Positions 37,833-46,470 of a stretch of DNA of 64,000 bases are shown here, in pieces. The stretch covers positions 4,300,001 through 4,364,000 of the forward strand of contig CP021371.1 of NCBI GenBank assembly GCA_002600635.1. The letters are read 5' to 3'. This stretch comes from Rhizobium sp. ACO-34A. Its GTDB lineage: Bacteria; Pseudomonadota; Alphaproteobacteria; Rhizobiales; Rhizobiaceae. The translations under genes were made by a program, and so were the position numbers. Position 1 is the stretch's first letter. Every line of letters starts with the position of its first letter. Below the pieces are notes generated by a model. That model did no database searches and was not told the origin of the DNA. It saw only the letters and a program-made list of their open reading frames with translations.

Positions 37833-38714
37833 ATGAACCCGCCTGCCCGTCAAAAACCCGTCTTTCGTTTCGCCCCGAGCCCCAATGGACGCCTGCATCT
37901 CGGTCATGCGCTTTCGGCGATCGTCAATGCCGACATGGCAAAGGCAGCGAGTGGCCGGCTTCTTTTGCGAATGGAAGACATAGACATCGGTCGCTGCACG
38001 CTCGAATTCGAAACAGCGATCTATGACGATCTCGCCTGGCTGGGTCTGGCATGGGAGGAGCCCGTACGCCGGCAATCGGAACATCTCGATCAGTATCGGG
38101 CAGCGCTTGATCAGCTCATCGCCCGAGGTCTCGCCTATCCGGCCTTCATGACCCGTGGCGAAGTCAGGGCACGCGCGGTGCAATCCGAAAAGCAAGGCGA
38201 GCCGTGGCCGCGCGATCCCGACGGCGCTCCGCTTTATCCGGAAGACGACCGTTTCCTTGCCGATTCGATCCGGCGGGAGCGCACCGCTGACGGGGAACGT
38301 CATGCATGGCGACTGAATATGGAGAGCGCGCTCGCCGCGATCAACGCGGCACTCACATGGACGGAGACAGGCGATGGGGAAACCGGCGAAATCTCCGCCG
38401 ATCCCGCAGCATGGGGAGATGTGGTGCTGTGGCGCTCGGATGCGCCTTCCAGCTACCATCTTTCAGTGACCGTCGATGACGCCGCCCAGGGCGTGACCCA
38501 TGTAGTGCGTGGCCTCGACCTTTTTCACGCGACCTCGGTTCACCGCCTGCTGCAGACGCTTCTTGGCCTGCCGACCCCCCGCTACCATCATCACCGGCTG
38601 ATCCTCGGCGATGACGGGCGCAAGCTCTCCAAGAGCCAGGGAGATACGGCGCTGGCAGAGCTCAGAAAAGCGGGCCGGACCTCAGAAGAGATCCGCCGGC
38701 TCGTCGGGCTTTGA
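37833..38714 (+). CDS. gluQ: Glutamyl-Q tRNA(Asp) synthetase
   Basis: 293 residues, a truncated glutamyl-tRNA synthetase without an anticodon-binding domain. The HIGH-type motif is HLGH (FAPSPNGRLHLGHALS) and the KMSKS equivalent is KLSKS (DGRKLSKSQGD). GluQRS attaches glutamate to queuosine in tRNA-Asp. In the loop that often reads Y-x-C-x-C-T-R for zinc, this protein has YPAFMTR, so that zinc site seems absent. The last 33 bases overlap the yihY-like gene tail-to-tail. Confidence 0.93.
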   Translation: MNPPARQKPVFRFAPSPNGRLHLGHALSAIVNADMAKAASGRLLLRMEDIDIGRCTLEFETAIYDDLAWLGLAWEEPVRRQSEHLDQYRAALDQLIARGLAYPAFMTRGEVRARAVQSEKQGEPWPRDPDGAPLYPEDDRFLADSIRRERTADGERHAWRLNMESALAAINAALTWTETGDGETGEISADPAAWGDVVLWRSDAPSSYHLSVTVDDAAQGVTHVVRGLDLFHATSVHRLLQTLLGLPTPRYHHHRLILGDDGRKLSKSQGDTALAELRKAGRTSEEIRRLVGL

Positions 38715-39566
38715 GGTCACAGTCCGCGACGGCAGCACGTTGAACTTCATCAACGCAGCATTGAACTCCGCGCCGATGATGAAGATGACCCCGACCATGT
38801 AGAGAAAGACGATCACCACCATGATCGACGCCAAACCGGCATACATGGCCGCGTAATTGGCAAAACTCGCAAGGTAATAGGCAAAGACCAGCGCGCCGAT
38901 CAGCCACAGCACCAGCGTCAGCACGACACCGGGGATGACGTCGAGAAGACGCCGGCTGCCGGCGGGCAGACTGAGATGGAAGATCAGCAGGGCGAAAGCA
39001 AGAAGCCCGATCGTGCCGTAGATACGCCAGTTCGAAATCGTCGCAAGCCATTCCTTCAGCCAGGGAAACCACTTCTCCGCGAAGGCAAGCGCAACCGGTA
39101 CGGCAACGAGCAGTGCGCTGATCACACTCAGCACCACCACCCCACAGAGCACGAATCCGAGACTGACGAGGCGGGTGATGTACCAGGGCCGCGTCTCCGC
39201 CACCCGGTAGGCGCGGTTGAGGGAAACCCGAAGCGCCTCCACCCCGTTCGAGGCGAAATAGGCTGCGGCCAGCACCGAGATCGTCAGAAGCCCGCCACGG
39301 GGGATCGTCAGCACCCGGACAACCTGATCGGACACCGGCTTGGAAATCGATTCCGGCCATGTATCGAAGATGATGTGAATGGCCGTCTCGGCGAACCGGT
39401 CCGCGCCGAGGAAGGTCGCAAGCGCCGTCCCGAAGATCAGGAAGGGAAACACCGCCAGAAGCGCGGACAGCGCCACATGGCTCGCCATGGCCCAGCCATC
39501 GTCCTCGGTGAAGTGATAAAACGCGTCGAACCCGACCCGGTAGATAGTGCGCAGGAAAGCCCGCAT
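38682..39566 (-). CDS. YihY/BrkB family inner-membrane protein
   Basis: 294 residues with six membrane helices. Family marks are FYHFTEDDGWAMASHVALS, FASNGVEALRVSLNRAY and the late GVIFIIGAEFNAAL. Often mislabelled ribonuclease BN; the role is unproven, probably envelope-related. The start at 39566 has AAGGAG five bases ahead; the frame is open 39 bases further upstream. Confidence 0.92.
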   Translation of the reverse strand: MRAFLRTIYRVGFDAFYHFTEDDGWAMASHVALSALLAVFPFLIFGTALATFLGADRFAETAIHIIFDTWPESISKPVSDQVVRVLTIPRGGLLTISVLAAAYFASNGVEALRVSLNRAYRVAETRPWYITRLVSLGFVLCGVVVLSVISALLVAVPVALAFAEKWFPWLKEWLATISNWRIYGTIGLLAFALLIFHLSLPAGSRRLLDVIPGVVLTLVLWLIGALVFAYYLASFANYAAMYAGLASIMVVIVFLYMVGVIFIIGAEFNAALMKFNVLPSRTVTSKPDEPADLF

Positions 39567-39652
39567 CCATTCTCCTTGATCGCGGCGTGCCGATTGTAAG
39601 CCCACGTCGAATATGGGAAACCGGGTCGGATTTGTACAGGGAACATTCCGTT

Positions 39653-40483
39653 ATGAATGCTCGAACCATTATCGTCACAGGTTGCTCTTCCGGCATCGGC
39701 GCCTATTGCGCAAGGGCTCTGAAGGCAGACGGCTGGCGCGTTTTTGCGACGGTTCGCCGCAATGAGGATCTTGCCCCGCTCGAAGAAGCGGAGATCGAAG
39801 CCCTGCTGATGGACTATACCGACCATGCGAGCATCGCCGCGCTGGTCGATGAAGTGACGGCCCGCACAGGCGGCCGGATCGACGCGCTGTTCAACAACGG
39901 CGCCTATGGCCAGCCCGGCGCGGTCGAGGACCTTTCAACCGATGTGCTGCGTCAGCAGTTTGAAACCAATGTCTTCGGATGGCATGAGCTGACCCGGCGC
40001 GTGATCCCGTTGATGCGGGCGAACCGGTCGGGCCGCATCGTCCAGTGCTCGTCTATCCTCGGCCTGCTGCCCTATCGATACCGGGGCGCCTATACGGCAT
40101 CGAAATATGCGCTGGAGGGACTGACCGTCACGTTGCGCATGGAGCTTGAGGGAAGCGGCATTCAGGTAAGCCTGATCGAACCCGGTCCGATCGAGAGCCG
40201 CTTTACCGCCAATGCACTGAAACAGATCGAGGCGAATATCGACCTTGCAAGTTCCGCTCATGCGAAGGAATACGAACGACAACTGGCGAGGCTGAACGGC
40301 ACCGGCCCCATCAACAAGCACAAGCTCGGCCCCGACGCCGTCTACAAAGTCCTCAAGCACGCCTTGACCGCCGAACGGGCGCGGCCACATTATCTTGTCA
40401 CCACGCCAGCCCGGCAGGGGGCATTCCTGAAACGCCTGCTCCCGGCGGATCTCTTCTATCGATTGATGCGATCGCTGGACTGA
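39653..40483 (+). CDS. Short-chain dehydrogenase/reductase
   Basis: 276 residues. The Rossmann loop is TGCSSGIGAY, the NNAG-like element is NNGAYG, and the catalytic Ser...Tyr-x3-Lys is CSSILG...YTASK. It uses NAD(P)H; the long C-terminal part and LARLNGTGP suggest the classical retinol/steroid-dehydrogenase-like group. Substrate unknown. Confidence 0.92.
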   Translation: MNARTIIVTGCSSGIGAYCARALKADGWRVFATVRRNEDLAPLEEAEIEALLMDYTDHASIAALVDEVTARTGGRIDALFNNGAYGQPGAVEDLSTDVLRQQFETNVFGWHELTRRVIPLMRANRSGRIVQCSSILGLLPYRYRGAYTASKYALEGLTVTLRMELEGSGIQVSLIEPGPIESRFTANALKQIEANIDLASSAHAKEYERQLARLNGTGPINKHKLGPDAVYKVLKHALTAERARPHYLVTTPARQGAFLKRLLPADLFYRLMRSLD

Positions 40484-40516
40484 GTAACAACAAAAAAAGG
40501 GTCAGGAAGAAACACC

Positions 40517-40714
40517 ATGTCCGGTTTCACCACGGTTCTCGCCCTGATCGTCATGGGCCTCGTCGTGCTCGTTCTCGTGCGCGGGCTTTTCAACATGCTG
40601 AAGGGCGGCAGCGGCAACACCTCGAACAAGCTCATGCAGATGCGCCTCGTCCTGCAGGCCATAGCCATTGCGCTGATCATGCTGACGCTCTGGCTGACGG
40701 GCGGCGGGCGATAG
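40517..40714 (+). CDS. Twin-transmembrane (HIG1-like) protein
   Basis: 65 residues, two hydrophobic helices joined by a short loop (MLKGGSGNTSNKLMQMR). It matches the small alphaproteobacterial 'twin transmembrane' proteins related to the HIG1 domain, which in mitochondria associate with respiratory complexes. AGGAAG lies before the ATG. It precedes the adenosyltransferase gene by 12 bases. Confidence 0.87.
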   Translation: MSGFTTVLALIVMGLVVLVLVRGLFNMLKGGSGNTSNKLMQMRLVLQAIAIALIMLTLWLTGGGR

Positions 40715-40726
40715 GAGAAAACGACA

Positions 40727-41305
40727 ATGGTTCGCCTGAACAAGATCTACACCCGCACCGGCGATGACGGCACCACGGCGCTGGTCAGCGGTCCCCGCCG
40801 ACTCAAGCACGACCTGCGGGTCGATGCCTACGGCACCATCGACGAGGTGAATTCCGCAATCGGCGTCGCCCGTCTCTCCACCGAGGGCCTGCCCGAACTC
40901 CACGCCATGCTCCTTCGCATTCAGAACGATCTCTTCGATCTCGGCGCGGACCTTGCCGCGCCCGATACCGGCGAACCTCTGAGTTACGAACCTCTCCGGG
41001 TGATCGAGGCGCAGGTAACCCGGATCGAAAGCGAAATCGACCAGCTCAATGCCGGCCTCGATCCGCTGAAATCCTTCATCCTGCCGGGCGGAACCCAGGC
41101 CGCTGCCCATCTGCATCTCGCCCGGACGATCGCCCGGAGAGCCGAGCGGATCATGGTTGAACTGTCGCGCTTCGAGGGAGAAACCATCGACCCGCCGGCG
41201 CTCAAATACATCAACCGCCTGTCGGACTTCCTGTTCGTGGCGGCCCGTTTCGCCAATGACGGCGGCAAGGCCGATATTCTCTGGGTACCGGGCAAGAACC
41301 GCTGA
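40727..41305 (+). CDS. PduO-type cob(I)alamin adenosyltransferase
   Basis: 192 residues. The ATP loop is TRTGDDGTTAL, with DAYGTIDEVNSAIG and the C-terminal RRAERIMVELSR and YINRLSDFLFVAARF that form the cobalamin/ATP site. It makes adenosylcobalamin from cob(I)alamin. The enzyme type is PduO, unrelated in fold to CobO. Confidence 0.95.
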   Translation: MVRLNKIYTRTGDDGTTALVSGPRRLKHDLRVDAYGTIDEVNSAIGVARLSTEGLPELHAMLLRIQNDLFDLGADLAAPDTGEPLSYEPLRVIEAQVTRIESEIDQLNAGLDPLKSFILPGGTQAAAHLHLARTIARRAERIMVELSRFEGETIDPPALKYINRLSDFLFVAARFANDGGKADILWVPGKNR

Positions 41306-41337
41306 ACCTGATTGAACTCTGACCCTGGGAGCGCGCT

Positions 41338-42123
41338 ATGTTCATTCCCCTGCATGACCGCAACTCCCTGAAGCACATCCGGATGCAATATGTCACGATC
41401 GGCCTGATCCTGACGAATGCGCTGGTCTTTGCCTTCACCAACATGCTGGTGCCGGAATCCGTCATCGAGGCTAGCGTCTATGGACTGGGTTTCATTCCCG
41501 CTGTCGTGTTCGACTACGCGGCGCTGGATCCCTCGCTCGCCATCGTGCCGCCGGATGCGACACTCGTCACCTACGCCTTCCTCCACAGCAACTGGATGCA
41601 CCTTGGCTCCAACATGCTGTTCCTCTGGGTGTTCGGCGACAATGTCGAGGACGCATTGGGACATGTGCGCTTCCTGCTGTTCTATCTCGCCTGCGCCGCA
41701 GCCGGTGCGCTGTTTCACGGCCTTGTCGGCCCGACGTCCCAGAATCCGCTGATCGGCGCCTCCGGCGCCGTCTCGGGCGTCATCGCGGCCTATCTGATGC
41801 TGCATCCCAAGGTGCGCGTCTGGGTGCTCGTGCTGTTCCGCTTTCCCCTGCCGCTTCCCGCCTTCCTCCCGCTCCTCTTCTGGATCGGACAACAATTCGT
41901 GATGCTCGCCATTGATTGGCAGGGCGAGGTCTCCTGGGGCGCGCATGTCGGCGGCATCATCACCGGCGCCCTGCTCGTCGTATTCATGCGCAGGCGCGGC
42001 GTGCCCCTGTTCGACCGAACAATCGTGACACCGAAGGCTGTGGAACACCGGCAGGTCGCCCCACCGGCAACGCCTGTATCTCCGTCTTCACCGCCCCGGC
42101 GAACCGTCCACTGGGGCCGTTAA
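41338..42123 (+). CDS. Rhomboid family intramembrane serine protease
   Basis: 261 residues, six membrane helices. The catalytic Ser lies in GASGAVSG and the catalytic His in WGAHVGG; the HSNWMHLGSNM motif marks the preceding helix. An ~45-residue Pro-rich tail follows the last helix. Rhomboids cut membrane proteins; the substrate is unknown. Confidence 0.94.
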   Translation: MFIPLHDRNSLKHIRMQYVTIGLILTNALVFAFTNMLVPESVIEASVYGLGFIPAVVFDYAALDPSLAIVPPDATLVTYAFLHSNWMHLGSNMLFLWVFGDNVEDALGHVRFLLFYLACAAAGALFHGLVGPTSQNPLIGASGAVSGVIAAYLMLHPKVRVWVLVLFRFPLPLPAFLPLLFWIGQQFVMLAIDWQGEVSWGAHVGGIITGALLVVFMRRRGVPLFDRTIVTPKAVEHRQVAPPATPVSPSSPPRRTVHWGR

Positions 42124-42142
42124 TCTCGCAAATTTCGCTATA

Positions 42143-42165
42143 TTGACGTAAACGTAAACGTAAAT
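42143..42165 (+). promoter_or_regulatory. LiuR-like (MerR family) operator at etfBA
   Basis: TTGACG followed by TAAACG, TAAACG and TAAAT: a hexamer-phased array containing the dyad TTGACGT-AA-ACGTAAA. MerR-type LiuR sites in proteobacteria, as I recall them, have this TTTACGTxxACGTAAA form and control branched-chain amino-acid and fatty-acid catabolism, for which EtfAB is the electron acceptor. TTGACG could also be the -35 of the etf promoter, with TAATCG 17 bases later as a weak -10. Confidence 0.5.
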
Positions 42166-42300
42166 TAATCGTTTTTAAGCGGAATCGATGCTGTAGCAAG
42201 CGTTGTAATTGCGAAAAAAATGCGTATCCATGTCGCCCATTGACCATCGGAGGGCCGTCTGAAGAGGCATTTTCAGGCAGGGCAATGAAGGAAGAAAGTC

Positions 42301-43050
42301 ATGAAAGTACTGGTGACCGTCAAGCGCGTTGTGGACTACAACGTCAAGATCCGGGTTAAGACGGATGGCACGGGTGTCGAGCTTGCAAACGTCAAGATGT
42401 CGATGAACCCCTTCGATGAAATCTCGGTCGAAGAAGCCCTTCGCCTGAAGGAAGCCGGCAAGGCTTCGGAAGTCGTGGTCGTATCGGTTGGCCCGGCCAA
42501 GGCCGAAGAGACGCTGCGCACCGCCCTCGCCATGGGCGCCGACTGCGCGATCCTTGTCGAGACCGAGGAAACGGTCGAGCCGCTCGCAGTCGCCAAGATT
42601 CTGAAGGGCGTGGTCGAGGCGGAAGCCCCGGGCCTCGTCATCACCGGCAAGCAGGCGATCGACGACGACTCGAACCAGGTCGGCCAAATGCTTTCGGCCC
42701 TTCTCGGCTGGGCACAGGCAACGTTTGCCTCCAAACTCGAGATCAAGGACGGCTCCGCCGACGTTACCCGCGAGGTCGATGGCGGCCTGCAGACGATCAA
42801 CGTCAAGCTTCCGGCCATCGTCACCACCGACCTTCGCCTCAACGAGCCGCGCTATGCTTCGCTGCCGAACATCATGAAGGCCAAGAAGAAGCCGCTCGAC
42901 AAGAAGTCGCCCGCCGACTTCGGCGTCGACATCGCAGCGCGCCTCAAGGTGCTGAAGACCGAAGAACCGGGCGGCCGCAAGGCAGGCATCAAGGTCAAGA
43001 GCGTCGCCGAACTGGTCGAAAAGCTCAAGACCGAAGCTGGCGTATTGTAA
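42301..43050 (+). CDS. etfB: Electron transfer flavoprotein beta subunit
   Basis: 249 residues beginning [20 protein letters not shown], the EtfB start; [14 protein letters not shown] and the AMP/FAD-region [18 protein letters not shown] are present. It accepts electrons from acyl-CoA dehydrogenases and passes them to ETF-ubiquinone oxidoreductase. GGAAG precedes the ATG. It lies 27 bases before etfA. Confidence 0.97.
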   Translation: MKVLVTVKRVVDYNVKIRVKTDGTGVELANVKMSMNPFDEISVEEALRLKEAGKASEVVVVSVGPAKAEETLRTALAMGADCAILVETEETVEPLAVAKILKGVVEAEAPGLVITGKQAIDDDSNQVGQMLSALLGWAQATFASKLEIKDGSADVTREVDGGLQTINVKLPAIVTTDLRLNEPRYASLPNIMKAKKKPLDKKSPADFGVDIAARLKVLKTEEPGGRKAGIKVKSVAELVEKLKTEAGVL

Positions 43051-43077
43051 TCGGGACGGGACAAGGAGAACAAAGAC

Positions 43078-44007
43078 ATGGCCATTCTTCTTCTGGCAGA
43101 ACACGACAACGCAACCGTCTCCGACCAGACAGCCAAGACGCTGACGGCAGCCGCCGGGATCGGCGGGGACGTTCATGTGCTGGTCGCTGGCTCGGGCGCC
43201 AAGGCAGCCGCCGACGCCGCTGCAAAGCTCTCCGGCGTTTCCAAGGTGCTCGTCGCCGATGACGCAAGCCTCGCCAACAACCTGGCTGAACCGCTTGCGG
43301 CACTGATCGTCTCGCTCGCACCGTCCTATGACGTCATCATCGCGCCCGCCACCTCGGTCGGCAAGAACGTCATGCCGCGCGTTGCAGCCCTTCTCGACGT
43401 GATGCAGGTCTCGGAAATCATCGAAGTGGTTTCCGCCGATACCTTCAAGCGCCCGATCTATGCCGGCAATGCCATCCAGACCGTCCAGTCCACCGACGCA
43501 AAGAAGGTGATCACGGTCCGCACGGCATCGTTTGCCGCTGCTGCCGAAGGTGGTTCGGCTCCCGTCGAGACCGTGGCTGCTGCCACCAACCCCGGCGTTT
43601 CCACCTTCGTCTCGGATGCGCTTTCGTCCTCCGAACGTCCGGAACTGACCTCTGCCAAGATCATCATCTCCGGCGGCCGCGCGCTCGGCTCCTCTGAGAA
43701 GTTCAAGGAAGTGATCCTTCCGGTCGCCGACAAGCTCGGTGCCGCCGTCGGCGCGTCGCGCGCGGCAGTCGATGCGGGCTACGCTCCGAACGACTGGCAG
43801 GTCGGCCAGACCGGCAAGGTCGTCGCTCCGCAACTCTACATCGCCTGCGGCATCTCCGGCGCCATCCAGCATCTCGCCGGCATGAAGGACTCGAAGGTCA
43901 TCGTCGCCATCAACAAGGACGAGGAAGCCCCGATCTTCCAGGTCGCCGACTATGGCCTCGTCGCAGACCTCTTCGAAGCTCTTCCCGAGCTCGAAAAGGC
44001 GCTCTGA
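43078..44007 (+). CDS. etfA: Electron transfer flavoprotein alpha subunit
   Basis: 309 residues. The C-terminal FAD-binding domain shows [36 protein letters not shown] and [12 protein letters not shown]. It forms the FAD-carrying heterodimer with EtfB. AAGGAG precedes the ATG. Confidence 0.97.
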   Translation: MAILLLAEHDNATVSDQTAKTLTAAAGIGGDVHVLVAGSGAKAAADAAAKLSGVSKVLVADDASLANNLAEPLAALIVSLAPSYDVIIAPATSVGKNVMPRVAALLDVMQVSEIIEVVSADTFKRPIYAGNAIQTVQSTDAKKVITVRTASFAAAAEGGSAPVETVAAATNPGVSTFVSDALSSSERPELTSAKIIISGGRALGSSEKFKEVILPVADKLGAAVGASRAAVDAGYAPNDWQVGQTGKVVAPQLYIACGISGAIQHLAGMKDSKVIVAINKDEEAPIFQVADYGLVADLFEALPELEKAL

Positions 44008-44137
44008 CAACCCGTTATTTCGCAACTGCGAAAAGACTGGAAAATCGCCCGCACGGGGCTATGAAATTTGCCGGACCAACCGTAACGTTGGGCCGGCATT
44101 TTCGTCAGGCGGTGCGGGTTCAGGTGAGGAGAACGGC

Positions 44138-45019
44138 ATGACCAGGGTTTTTGATAATGTGGGCATCGTAGGCGCGGGCCAGATGGGATGCGGCATCGCC
44201 CATGTCGCAGCGCTGGCCGGCTACAAGGTCACCATCTACGATCTGGCCAAGGAGCGGATCGAGGCGGGGCTTGCCACGATTAACGGCAATCTGGCGCGCC
44301 AGGTGTCGAACGGGAAGCTCTCGGATGAGGACCGCAAGGCGGCACTCGCCCTGATTAGCGGCACCACCGACATCAACGACATGGCGCCGATGGACCTCGT
44401 GATCGAGGCGGCGACGGAAGATGAAACCGTCAAGCGCAAGATCTTCGCGCAGCTCTGCCCGGTCCTGAAGCCCGAGGCGCTGCTCGCCACCAACACCTCC
44501 TCGCTCTCCATCACGCGCCTCGCCTCCGCCACCGACCGGCCGGAGCGCTTCATGGGCATCCACTTCATGAATCCCGTTCCGGTGATGAAGCTCGTCGAAC
44601 TCGTTCGCGGCATCGCCACCGAAGAGAGCACCTTCGAAACTGCCAAGACCTTCGTCCGCTCGCTCGAAAAGACGATCACCGTTGCGGAAGACTTCCCGGC
44701 CTTCATCGTCAACCGCATCCTTTTGCCGATGATCAACGAAGCGATCTACACGCTGTATGAAGGTGTCGGCTCGGTCGAGGCCATCGATACCGCCATGAAG
44801 CTCGGCGCCAACCATCCCATGGGCCCGCTGCAGTTGGCGGACTTCATCGGCCTCGATACCTGCCTTTCTATCATGCAGGTGCTGCATGACGGGCTGGCCG
44901 ACAGCAAGTATCGCCCCTGCCCGCTCTTGGTAAAATACGTCGAAGCAGGCTGGCTGGGCCGAAAATCGGGTCGTGGTTTCTACGATTATCGCGGCGAACA
45001 CCCGGTTCCGACCAGATAA
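44138..45019 (+). CDS. 3-hydroxybutyryl-CoA dehydrogenase
   Basis: 293 residues. The NAD loop is GIVGAGQMGCGIAHV; catalytic elements are FMGIHFMNPVPVMKLVE (His) and the Glu/Asn segment, and the C-terminal domain has NHPMGPLQLADFIGLD and GRGFYDY. It oxidises 3-hydroxybutyryl-CoA to acetoacetyl-CoA, or the reverse in polymer metabolism. The position behind etfBA fits short-chain acyl-CoA degradation. The start has GGTGAGGAG ahead. Confidence 0.95.
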   Translation: MTRVFDNVGIVGAGQMGCGIAHVAALAGYKVTIYDLAKERIEAGLATINGNLARQVSNGKLSDEDRKAALALISGTTDINDMAPMDLVIEAATEDETVKRKIFAQLCPVLKPEALLATNTSSLSITRLASATDRPERFMGIHFMNPVPVMKLVELVRGIATEESTFETAKTFVRSLEKTITVAEDFPAFIVNRILLPMINEAIYTLYEGVGSVEAIDTAMKLGANHPMGPLQLADFIGLDTCLSIMQVLHDGLADSKYRPCPLLVKYVEAGWLGRKSGRGFYDYRGEHPVPTR

Positions 45020-45102
45020 TACCGCTACTGCTAAAATTAGCACTTGAATCTGCGCGACGCAGCTTATTCACTTTAGAAGTGAAGAGTCGCACGGATGCCC
45101 TT

Positions 45103-46386
45103 ATGACGTTCTTTGACAGCGCCAGACAATATGGGTTGCATGACCTCCTCTTCAGTCTCGAGCAACAGGCCGAGGCTGATGAGCGTATCAACAATATTCT
45201 GGCGACTGCCCGCAATTGCCTGGGGATGGAAATCGGCTTCATCGCCGAATTTGCCGGCAGCCGGCGGTTCTTCCGTTACGTCGATACCGCCATGCAGGAC
45301 GCTGCGTTGCGTGTCGGTGACTGGTTGCCGATGGACGAAGGCTACTGCCGGCAGATCATCGACGGCGAATTGCCCGAACTGATCCCCGACACGGCACTCT
45401 TGCCCGAAGCACAGGCGATTGCTGCGACCCACGCGTTTCCGATCGGTTCGCATATGAGTGTTCCGATCCGGCTCGGTGACGGTCGTCTCTACGGCACCTT
45501 CTGCTGCTTTTCGACACGCCCCGATTCGACGCTGAACAAGCGCGACTTGCAGATCCTGCGCTCTTTTGCCCAGTTCGCCGCATTCGAGCTCGACCGTACC
45601 ATCGAGAAACGCATCAATTACTGGGACGCAGAGGCACGCATTCTGGATGCCCTCGAACGCGACGGTCTCACCATGGTCTATCAGCCCATCGTCAGCCTTG
45701 GTGATGGCAAGGTAGTAGGATTCGAAGCCCTGGCCCGGTTTCCCTTCACTCCCTCCCGACCACCGAACATATGGTTCGCCGAAGCATTCGAGGTGGGCCG
45801 CGGTACCGAGCTTGAACTCAAGGCCGTACGTCTGGGACTGGAAGACATTCGAGGGCTACCCGAGGGCAGCTACCTTGCACTGAACGTATCACCCGCGACC
45901 CTGCTCGACCCACACTTTGCGGAACTGATGAGAGACCAACTACTCGAGCGTGTCGTCATTGAGGTAACCGAACATGCCGGCATTCACGATTACGACCGGC
46001 TGGCCGCCGCCCTGGCCCCGCTACGGGCTCTTGGAATGCGACTTGCGGTTGATGACGCCGGCGCCGGCTACGCCAGCCTGAGACATATCCTCAATCTCAA
46101 ACCCGACATCATCAAGCTGGATGCGGAACTCTGCCGTGACATAGAGGATGATCCCGTGCGCCGTGCGCTGGCCGCCTCATTGGTGAACTTTACCCGCGAC
46201 ATCAGATGCACGCTGGTTGCGGAAGGCGTCGAGACCGCGGCAACGCTTGAGGCTCTCAAGGCGCTGGGGATTGGTGCTGCGCAAGGGTTCCATATGGGCC
46301 GTCCCATGCCCGCCGCCAATCTCGGCGAATGGCGACCGCGGCTGGCGGAAAACGCTCCGCCTCTTGTGGCCGCTCCGGCGGACTGA
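45103..46386 (+). CDS. GAF-EAL cyclic-di-GMP phosphodiesterase
   Basis: 427 residues. A GAF sensor (about 20-170) precedes an EAL domain (about 190-420). EAL residues are kept: FEALARF, LNVSP, VIEVTEH, DDAGAGYASL, IKLD, AEGVET, QGFHMGRP. These include the metal-binding Glu, Asn, Glu, two Asp, Lys and Glu, so c-di-GMP hydrolysis is likely. There is no membrane segment or GGDEF domain. A GTG at 45079 would add eight residues; neither start has a strong ribosome-binding site. Confidence 0.93.
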   Translation: MTFFDSARQYGLHDLLFSLEQQAEADERINNILATARNCLGMEIGFIAEFAGSRRFFRYVDTAMQDAALRVGDWLPMDEGYCRQIIDGELPELIPDTALLPEAQAIAATHAFPIGSHMSVPIRLGDGRLYGTFCCFSTRPDSTLNKRDLQILRSFAQFAAFELDRTIEKRINYWDAEARILDALERDGLTMVYQPIVSLGDGKVVGFEALARFPFTPSRPPNIWFAEAFEVGRGTELELKAVRLGLEDIRGLPEGSYLALNVSPATLLDPHFAELMRDQLLERVVIEVTEHAGIHDYDRLAAALAPLRALGMRLAVDDAGAGYASLRHILNLKPDIIKLDAELCRDIEDDPVRRALAASLVNFTRDIRCTLVAEGVETAATLEALKALGIGAAQGFHMGRPMPAANLGEWRPRLAENAPPLVAAPAD

Positions 46387-46470
46387 AGGCTCAAAAGGCC
46401 TCACTTGTTTTAATCGATAGAGAGAGCGCCCGCAAATTGGCGCTGATCGCGGCAGCAGGCAGCCAAAATC

